This document shows, piece after piece, positions 56,104 to 64,000 of a stretch of 64,000 bases of DNA; position 1 is the first letter of the stretch; the number at the start of each line of letters is the position of its first letter. The position numbers and the translations under genes were made by a program. The DNA comes from Campanula takesimana (taxonomy: Eukaryota; Streptophyta; Magnoliopsida; Asterales; Campanulaceae), in the NCBI GenBank assembly GCA_026119855.1, contig JAOWBW010000284.1, positions 992,001 to 1,056,000 of the forward strand. The letters are read 5' to 3'. The notes beneath the pieces are model-generated. The model ran no database searches and was not told the origin of the DNA. It saw nothing but the letters and a program-made list of their open reading frames with translations.

Positions 56104-56547
56104 TGTTAGAGCAATAACAAGACTTGATAAGAAAAGCGAGCGATTCACAAGAACACCAATTTACGTGGTTCACCAACTTGGCTACGTCCACGGGGAGGGG
56201 AGAGAATATTATTATCAATCTGGAGAAAACGATTACAAGATCACACTATTACTGCTGCACGAATTATTGATCACAATAATTCTTAACTGTGCAACTGTAG
56301 AATTACAGACCTTGCTCTGAGCACTCTAATAATTTGTCTATGACAATCTGAGGTGTGGTTTTTAATCTAAACTACTGGCCTCTATTTATACTAGTAAAGT
56401 TTATCTCAAAATCTCTTAGGAACTTGGAAACCTAGTCCAAAACTGACTTGGAAACCTTCCTTCTGCACTCTGTCCTGGAATTACGAAATCTCTCTGTTGT
56501 TTAATCCTTTAACTCGGCGTCCCAAATTCAAAGGCATTAACCCAACA
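56104..56547 (-). mobile_element. Copia C 3' LTR
   Basis: 444 bp. It carries the GTAGCCAA...GGTGAACCACGTA block shared with the LTR at 5998-6576. Confidence 0.92.
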
Positions 56548-56699
56548 ATCTCCACCTTGACTTTGAATCTCCATGACAACAAACCTTTTCTCCCCCCTCG
56601 CCTCTTCTGCTATCTAATAGCTGCGAACAATCTGCAAGTCCAAACAATGTTGGAACTTGCTTCCCGTCACGAGTTTTGTGAACATGTCTGTAGGGTTGT

Positions 56700-59600
56700 T
56701 CACGTCCCTACCTTCACCTTTACCCGTTTCTCATCCCTTAAGAAATGATATCTGACATCAATGTGCTTGGTCCTCTTATGATGAACCCCAAGATTGCTGA
56801 TCAATCCCTTCAACCATATTCCTTCCTTAGCGGACTCTGTCAATGTCACGTATTCTGCCTCTGTTGTAGACAACGTCACTGTCGTCTGCAATCTAGCCTT
56901 CCAACTGACAACTGACCCACCAAGCGTGAACACATATCTGGTCTTCGATCTTCTTGAGTCAACATCACCCAAATCTGAGAAACCCTTGACTGCACATTCT
57001 GTCCCATCTCCACAGATGAGTCTGGCGTCGCTAGTGAGCACTGTAGTATACATCAAACTACCAACTGCACTAGCAAAGGATACTGGAGCCATATACTCTT
57101 TCTCCTCAACCGATTTGGGCCCAAACGCGACTGTATGTGCATTCACTGCACTCGGAGTATCTATAGCCTTAGCTGTCGACCCACCAAACCTTTCTGAAAC
57201 TTTCTTGATGTATCTTTTCTGGGATAAGAACAGTTTCCGTTTGGCTCTGTCTCTATAGATCTCCATACCCAGAATTCTCTTCGCGTTACCCAAACCCTTC
57301 ATCTCTGCGACCAATCCTTTCAGCTTCTGAATCCTTGACTTCTTGACTGCTGCTAACACATAGCTGTCAAATCTCTTGTACCACTGCCTAGGCGATTGCT
57401 TCAATCTACAAACTTGATCTTCCTTACCAGGAACTTGGAATCCTTCCGACTCTGTCATGTATATCTCTCCCTCTATTGCTAGCAACACTCTGATCGAAGT
57501 GTGTCTGACCACTGTTGAGAAAATCCCATTGTAGTCCACCTCTTCTTTCTGTGTGAAACCCATTGCAACAACTTGAGCTTTATACTTGAACCATTCTGCC
57601 GGTGACATCCCTTCCTCTTTCTTGAAGATCCACTTGCAAGTCACAATCTTTCTGCCTTCTGTCCTTGTGGTCAACTTCCAAGTCTGATTCCTGTGAAGAG
57701 ACTCCATCTCATCACCCATAGCCGCATACCTCTGAGATGACTCTGAACATGTATCTGCTTTATTGAAAGTAGAAGGTTCCATAAGAACGGGCTCCACTTC
57801 CTCAGCAATCAGCAGTGCATAAGACACCAAGTCTTCAAATCCATTCCTGAAATTAGCTCTTCTAGACCCTCCTTGTGCTAACCCATGTTCTTTAGGAACT
57901 GAACTTGAACTTTCTGGTGATTCAGTCTTTGTCTCTGTTGGTGGATCCTGATAAACATCTGACTGTGGGACAACTAACTCTTCAGTATCTTGTTGCTCCC
58001 CTGTTTTTCAACATCTGACTGTGGTACAACTAACTCTTCAGTATCTTGTTGCTCCACCTGTTTACCAACACCGCCAACACTTGAAACAACCATGGATTTA
58101 CCAGTCCATACCTCATAGGGAACTTTGAGGCCAATACCGGTATGAAGTCCATGATTAATCAAGTAACATGTTGTACTAAGCGCTTCTGCCCAGAAACGTA
58201 TAGACAACTCTGCATTGGAGAGCATGCACAACGCTCCCACAAGCCATGTCTGATTCATACGTTCTGCTACACCATTCTGCTGTGGCGTGCCTCTGCTGGT
58301 GAGATGTCTAGAAATCTCCACCTGTCTACAAAACGAATCGAACTCAGTACTGCAGAACTCCAAACCATTATCTGTCCAGAGCTTCTTGATCTTCTTCTCT
58401 GTCTGGTTCTCCACTACCGTCTTCCAGTCCTTGAAATTCCTTAGAGCCCCATTCTTGTGCTCCATGATAACCACCCAAGTCTTCCTTGAATAATCATCAA
58501 CCATAGACAAGACATATTTGTGCCCCTTAGAAATCCCTGACGTGAAGGTCCCCAATACTCTGAGTGGATGTAATCCAGAACGCCTTTAAGATCCTTGATC
58601 TTAAGGCCATAAAGAAGATCTCTGTTAGTCAACTCATGCATCTCTCGAGTGCTCATGTGACCGAGCCTGATGTGCCACAGCTTAGACATATCTCCCTCGT
58701 TCACCTCTTCTGATGCAGCCATAGTCGACTCTGCAAGCGTCTTTCCTTGGAGGAAATACAAGGAGCCCCGCTTAAGACCTTTCAGCATCACTTCTGAACC
58801 GTTACAGACACTAACTGCTCCACCTTTACCTTTGAAACTGAACCCTTTGCTGTCTAACTGACTAAGAGAAATCAGATTCTTCGTCATATGCGGAACGTGT
58901 CGAACCTCGTTCAAAGTGACAACCCTACCATCATGAGTCCTGACCTTGATCGAACCAATACCGACAACCCTGCAGACTTCACTGTTAGCCATGCTTATAT
59001 CACCACCAACTATCTGCCTATAACCGGTAAACCATTCTCTCCTAGGACTGATATGGTAAGACGCTCCTGAATCAAGAATCCACGCATCAGATGCGCATGC
59101 TGATTCTGATGTTACTAGAGCATAATCCTCATCTGAACTGCAATCTCTGGCCGTCATGACCTCTGCTGTGACTGGTGCCTTGCCTTGCTTCCTTCTGGGA
59201 CAGTCGAACTTCCAATGCCCCTTCTCTTTGCAGAAATTACAAATATCCCCAGGTTTTGGACCCTTCTTGTGTGAAGAATTACCTTGATTGTTCTTCCTCC
59301 CACTAGAACCCCTGCTGTTGCTACTGCTAGCAACCAAACCTGATGACTGGGTACCTGCCTCATTCCCACCCGCCTTTCGGCGCAATTCCCTCGTCTTGAG
59401 AGAAGTTTTCACTTCCTCTAGAGAGATCCCATCTTTACGGTTTATGCACGAATCGATATAATGTTCATAAGACATATGTAAAGATACTAAAAGCTGCAAG
59501 GCTGCATCCTCGTCATCAACCACTACTCCTATATTACGCAGTTCAAGTAATGCAGAAGTAAACCTGTCAAGATGATCATTTATGGGCGTACCTTCAGTCA

Positions 59601-60025
59601 TACGACAATCATATAGCTTCTTCTTCAGGTATAACTTGTTGGTCAATGAACGTGTCATGTACATATCTTCCAACTTTAACCAAAGATCGCTTCCGAGTCT
59701 GTTCCTGCAACATTGGTTAGGATCTCATCATCCAACTGTCTGATGATCTTGGCGTGAGCCTTCTGATCTAACTTCTTCAATGCCGCCACCTCCTTCGCTG
59801 CTGCTATCTTGTCCTTCTCTGACTGTTCTGCTGTACCTTCTGTGGTGACTGCCTTACCCTTGGGATCCTTACGATCCCTGATTGCAATCTCCAACGGTTC
59901 CCATAAATTTTTGTCTACCAACAAAGCCTTCATATTGATCTGCCAGAGTGAAAAACTATTCTTCCCATTGAACTTGTCGATCGAATCTGCTCCTGACCCA
60001 TCTTCTTGTTCTCTGCAGCGGAATC
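56700..60025 (-). pseudogene. Copia C gag-pol with deletions in RT
   Basis: Gag (IDKFNGKNSFSLWQINMKAL, then a frame change near 59700, YMTRSLTNKLYLKKKLYDCR, zinc knuckle CNFCKEKGHWKFDCP), protease (WILDSGASYHIS), GAG-pre-integrase (LWHIRLGHMSTREM), a frame change near 58555, and integrase (VDDYSRKTWV, LWTDNGLEFCS, QQNGVAERMNQT) are present. RT and RNase H (from 57830) lack blocks. IRVLLAI joins EGEIYMTE, so the catalytic DVKTAFLHG segment is gone; CRL joins KQSPRQW; SYV joins LAAVKKSR, removing YVDD. RNase H keeps STTEAEYVTLTESAKEGIWL but is short at the end. A 56-bp tandem duplication lies at 57950-58060. It cannot encode active RT. Confidence 0.88.
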
Positions 60026-60374
60026 CCTGAATCTTAACCACGAACCAAAGCTCTGGTTCCACTAAGAGAAATCGCAACAAGAAACTCCAAACGTATACAA
60101 TCGAAGACAAAACACCAGCAGCTTCTGTCCGGATATAATTTCGGATGCTACGGTCATCAAAATCCAATCTCCACCGTTCAGATCGAAGATCTATAAGTCC
60201 CGAAGCTACTCACCGAAAATCAGCACGATCCAACGGTGAACGAATGTGCTACGCCTTTTTCTTCACCGCTGCGGTGGATAAAAACGGACCAGAAACTGCT
60301 ACCTTGTTTTTCTTCGTTCTTGGATCTCTTCCGTCGATGCTAATTCTCTTTTTCAACCAAGCTCTGATACCACT

Positions 60375-60816
60375 TGTTAGAGCAATAACAAGACTTGATA
60401 AGAAAAGCGATCGATTCACAAGAACACCAATTTACGTGGTTCACCAACTTGGCTACGTCCACGGGGAGGGGAGAGAATATTATTATCAATCTGGAGAAAC
60501 GATTACAAGATCACACTATTACTGCTGCACGAATTATTGATCACAATAATTCCTATCTGTGCAACTGTAGAATTACAGACCTTGCTCTGAGCACTCTAAT
60601 AATTTGTCTATGACAATCTGAGGTGTGATTTTAATCTAAACTACTGGCCTCTATTTATACTAGTAAAGTTTATCTCAAAATCTCTTAGGAACTTGGAAAC
60701 CTAGTCCAAAACTGACTTGGAAACCTTCCTTCTGCACTCTGTCCCGGAATTACGAAATCTCTCTGTTGTTTAATCCTTTAACTCGGCGTCCCAAATTCAA
60801 AGGCATTAACCCAACA
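60375..60816 (-). mobile_element. Copia C 5' LTR
   Basis: 442 bp, nearly identical to 56104-56547. The primer site TGGTATCAGAGC (minus strand) lies two bases inside. Confidence 0.92.
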
Positions 60817-60997
60817 AATAATCTGATATTTTATAAATCCATCTCTTATATTAAAATTATTTATGAGGCATAGTAGAAAAAGTTATAATGAGAGAGTAAA
60901 GTGAGTTATAATGAGAAGAGAGTGTTTGGTGCATGGACTAAGCTAGATGCCTTCCAATTAGATTGGGCATTTATACGGCCGGCTGGTATTTCCTTTA

Positions 60998-61128
60998 GGG
61001 TGTTGTTATACACACCCGTAAAATTTATGAATACATCCGTAGTATGCTTGAAATTTTAGATCGTAAAACACTGTAATGCACTATTACGGATGCATTCATA
61101 AGTTTTACGGGTGTGTATAACAACACCC
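60998..61128. mobile_element. 131-bp Mutator-type MITE
   Basis: The inverted ends GGGTGTTGTTATACACACCC extend into CGTAAAAYTTATGAAT. They are flanked by a perfect 9-bp duplication TTTCCTTTA (60989-60997 and 61129-61137). The 9-bp duplication points to the Mutator superfamily. Confidence 0.85.
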
Positions 61129-61302
61129 TTTCCTTTAAAGCTTATCACCCCACCAAACCATTTAATTACAATGTCACAAAATAAGAAATGTTTATACGTA
61201 CTATTTTTTTTTACCTTTAAAATATAATACTTTGAGAAAAACTCGTTTTATATTTGTTTTAGTGTAAAATTTGATTTCATTCTTTTAATGTAAAATATAC
61301 TC

Positions 61303-61430
61303 CCACCGTCCCAAAATGATCTTCTCATTTGCCATCTTTTAATGTCTCAAAAAGTTCTTCTCATTTCTACAATTTAGGCTTAAAAATGCATAAACAAAAT
61401 ATGACTAGTGAAGCAAGTGTTCACATCATT
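61303..61430. mobile_element. Truncated MITE related to the one at 11209
   Basis: CTCCCACCGTCCCAAAATGA, then ATCTTCTCATTTGCCATC, CTACAATTTAGGCTTAAA and TAGTGAAGCAAGTGTT all occur in the 11209-11472 element. The right end is missing. Confidence 0.7.
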
Positions 61431-61661
61431 TTGTAAGCCCAATTTTACGACTTTATATTTGCCCTTATTTTAAACTTATTAACATTTTTTTCTGAAATTT
61501 TATAAATTAAAATGGGACAACCAAAATAACAAATTTTGTAAATTAAAAAGAGATTGTGAGAGTAAGTTATAAATTAAACAGGCCCAACCGGACCGCCCAA
61601 ATTCCTCAATTTTTCTCTCTCCCTCTCGAAGCTTTCTGAAGTTTCGAAATCATCGTGAAAA

Positions 61662-61835
61662 ATGGCGAACGGCATTCATTACTTTGAACTGTTCAACAAA
61701 ACCAAGATTCCGTCTGTAGGCCTCGGTACCTGGCAGGCCGATCCTGGTGTCGTCGGCGAAGCTGTCGCCACCGCCATCAAGGTCCATCCCTCCGTATCTC
61801 TGTGTCTGTGTTTGTGTATGATTCTCATGGTATAT

Positions 61836-61886
<51 letters not shown>

Positions 61887-61960
61887 TGAATGTGCATTTT
61901 CTATTGTCCCATTCTGAGATTTTATTTGATTATAATCTGTTCGTGTTTTTTTGTTTTTCT

Positions 61961-61995
<35 letters not shown>

Positions 61996-63345
61996 AGAAA
62001 TTAATTGACCTAATTTTGACGTTTCCGATCATTTGATGTTACTGGAACAATTGATCTGCTTCATTTTTAATTTTGTCTCAGATTTAGAAAACATATTTTG
62101 ATATGAGAAATAGATTGATCTGTTTTCTCAAGTTACTTAAATAGTATAGTTCATTTGGCCAGAAAGAGGTGTACACCGTACATGTTATGGTTTGAGTCTT
62201 TTTAATGCAAGTTGGAACAATTATTGGGGTTGACTGTTGTGTAATTGATCTCTATTGATCTTTTTCAAGTTGCATTTGTTTTTGTCTTTTCGTCAGACGG
62301 TTGGTATGCTGTATTTTCTTTGCTAGAAGGAATGTAATTGTGTTTGTAAACAGTCAAATAGATTTGTTACATACTTCTTTCAATAAATGTGTTCCGGAAT
62401 CATATGTAATATGTTTAGTAGTTTTCTGTCGGGGACTCTATGATTCTTGTTAGGATCTCGTCAAGTTGTCAGCTTTAACTTCCACATTATTTTACTCCAA
62501 GAATTCATGGAAAAGAAGCCAGAATTTTGAACTTCAAATATTTCACTTTTGGTTGTTCTTATGTATGAACAATAAATGTTGCCAACTTTTCTAGGCTAGA
62601 CTGGGTATGAACTAAAGGTTCTAAATAGGTTGAATAATTTTTTCCTTCCAAAAAATTTATTCCTTTTTTTTGTCTCATTAAAATGGTTGTCTCTCATTAA
62701 AGTGGAAATGAAATCGTCTTTATGCCATGTGTCCACATAAGAGGCTCGTTTGGGGTCATTGTTTCTCTAGTTCTATAAAACTTACCTATAATTAAGTTCA
62801 AGAAGAAAACAAAGTTCTGCAGTATCATAATTTATTTGTCAGGAGAGGCTAAAAAGATTTTGAGCTGCTAATCGTTGGAGATTCTTTAATCTTTTAATTT
62901 ATGAGATTGAAGACATAGTAATTATAAAGAAGATGTGAATCATATCACATGGTTTTAACTTCACTTATGTACTACGCAATATTATATTTTCATTTTTCAT
63001 TTTTTAATGTAACTGATCTTGGAATTTCAGAATCTTATTGTTTTTCATGAAAGAATAAAAGTTATCGTGATTCCTTTCAATTGACCAGGCATCGCTTTGC
63101 TGCTTTTTATGCAATATTTGATAGAAAGTTTTAATTTTTCATGTTTCTGACATGCTATTGTGTTGCTTAATTCTATGTTGATAACATGCTTTTGTTTTGA
63201 TATGTTTTGTGTAAAGAGCTCTCGTTGCTTAAGGTACTTCTTCATTCCTTTGCATAATGTGACTAAATCAGCCATTGTGTTTTTCGGTCTGCAGGTCGGG
63301 TACCGCCATATTGATTGTGCTCAAATTTATGGCAATGAAAAAGAG
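61662..63345 (+). CDS. Aldo-keto reductase (AKR4-type), first two exons; gene leaves the window
   Basis: Exon 1 (61662-61781, 40 codons) reads MANGIHYFELFNKTKIPSVG then LGTWQADPGVVGEAVATAIK. Exon 2 (63295-63345) reads VGYRHIDCAQIYGNEKE. These match the N-terminus of plant AKR4C-type NADPH-dependent aldo-keto reductases: the conserved GLGTWQ and GYRHIDCA-Y-NE, with the catalytic Asp and Tyr of the tetrad in exon 2. The expected next exon (LKKLFEEG-like) is not found by 64000, so the rest lies to the right. Intron 1 is 1.5 kb with a TA microsatellite and T-runs. The family reduces aldehydes and ketones in cytosol or plastid. No transit peptide is obvious. The start is the first ATG, directly before the family motif. 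Confidence 0.9.
61843..61883. repeat. TA microsatellite in AKR intron 1
   Basis: About 20 TA units, followed by a T-run of about 34 at 61961-61994. Both are likely length-polymorphic and error-prone to assemble. Confidence 0.9.
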
Positions 63346-64000
63346 GTGTGGAAGTTTTCTTGGTTTATGTCTCATGAGTATTTATTTTTCCATCGTCAAT
63401 TCATTAGATAGTTTCTTGTGGTTGGAAAGTCTCAAGTTTTTATGTTGGAAACAAAATTTAGATTAATGGACCGTCAGATGTTTAGGGTATGGTGTTAGGT
63501 TTATGGTATTAGGTCAACTACCTACCTCTTTAGCTTTTGATATTAAACAATTGTTCTTATTATGAAAATGCCTGAGCTGTCTTGAGTCTTGAGTTAATGG
63601 GATTTTATGTGATAGTTTTAGACTCTTGGTTCTACATGCTTTAAAAATACTATGGCATTGAGCCAGGAATTGAAGGAAGGGGGGCAATTTTTTTTGGAGC
63701 AAAGGAATGATGAACGCCCCCGTTTTTTTTTTTTTTTTTTAGTGTTCTTTTGTATTAGTGCTTCCCAAAGATGAAAGTTACCCTTCAAGTGCGACAATTC
63801 AAAAACGAATATCAACCTCTTCAAGTGGGACGAAGGTAGTAAAGTACTTAGACAATTTACTCCAAGTAAAATTTGGGGATTATTGGACAAGGTTGATGTT
63901 GCATTCCAAAAGTGGCTAGTAGAAGAAAAATTATTTACACAATAATGGTATAACAACCAAAGTGTAGAGTATAATGGTGGCCCATGTAAAGTAAAGCACC
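63346..64000 (+). other. AKR intron 2 (partial)
   Basis: No AKR exon is recognisable. A T-run (63723-63740) and one MITE-like end (CTACCTTCGTCCCACTTGAA on the minus strand, about 63840-63820) are the only features. Confidence 0.55.

Larger units (their letters stand above)
56104..60816 (-). mobile_element. Copia C, complete element with 5-bp target duplication
   Basis: LTRs lie at 56104-56547 and 60375-60816 (TGTTGGG...CTCTAACA on the minus strand). They are flanked by AATAA on both sides (56099-56103, 60817-60821). The polypurine tract AAGGTGGAGAT precedes the 3' LTR (56548 on) and a Met-tRNA primer site lies at about 60361-60372. The two LTRs differ by about five substitutions and two one-base indels, so the insertion is young. 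The coding region is internally deleted. Confidence 0.92.

Noticed and set aside
63045..63275. Minus-strand frame upstream of AKR exon 2
   Set aside because: It lies in an AT-rich intron, has no recognisable motif, and runs against the gene.
1..64000. tRNA or rRNA genes
   Set aside because: No cloverleaf with A/B boxes or conserved rRNA segments was noticed. TGGTATCAGAGC matches are retrotransposon primer sites.

Overview
This window is nuclear DNA of a flowering plant, most likely a eudicot. The evidence is a multi-exon NAC transcription factor gene, the start of a plant aldo-keto reductase gene, Copia and Gypsy-type LTR retrotransposons primed by initiator Met-tRNA, an L1-type LINE, Stowaway/Tourist/hAT/Mutator-type DNA elements, and GT-AG introns. 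The species cannot be named from the sequence. Only two ordinary host genes are visible: the NAC gene (10.6-18.1 kb, minus strand) and the aldo-keto reductase gene (61.7 kb onward, plus strand, leaving the window). Most of the rest is transposable-element DNA. There is one 100-base N gap (55238-55337).

Layout. 0-6.6 kb: an old Copia element (3' internal end plus one LTR) split by a Mutator-like element (263-5850, 10-bp target duplication). The Mutator-like element carries a spliced gene joining a plant mobile domain to an OTU cysteine-protease domain. Its introns and 3' flank hold five clusters of nested palindromes built on one private motif. 6.6-9.8 kb: DNA-transposon and non-LTR debris, including an L1 copy with an inverted 5' end. 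10.6-18.1 kb: a NAC082-type NAC gene whose introns are filled with MITEs, a Tourist-like and a hAT element; its 5' leader contains a 56-codon conserved-peptide uORF. 18.2-20.0 kb: a 1.7-kb Mutator-type element with long terminal inverted repeats lies just upstream of the NAC leader. 20.1-22.8 kb: a solo Copia-type LTR followed by the 5' LTR of a SIRE-like Copia (Copia A).

22.9-46.6 kb: the gag of Copia A is interrupted by an 18.6-kb tandem array LTR-INT-LTR-INT-LTR-INT-LTR of a gag-only (TR-GAG-like) retrotransposon on the minus strand. Copia A resumes at 41659 and is cut off inside its reverse transcriptase at about 46588. 46.6-55.2 kb: a nearly intact Copia (Copia B, minus strand) whose 3' LTR is followed by a second stretch of the same element's leader. 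Its 5' LTR runs into the N gap. 56.1-60.8 kb: a complete but internally deleted Copia (Copia C) with matching 5-bp target duplications. 61-64 kb: small MITEs and the first two exons of the aldo-keto reductase gene.

Themes. Several unrelated elements carry their own private cluster of short CpG-containing palindromes, in three LTRs lying roughly 100-300 bp upstream of a TATA box, or in the introns of the Mutator-like element. The gag-only array preserves a readable history of unequal exchange. Many reading-frame breaks near the gap and in array copy 1 are single-base losses in homopolymers and may be sequencing errors rather than decay.
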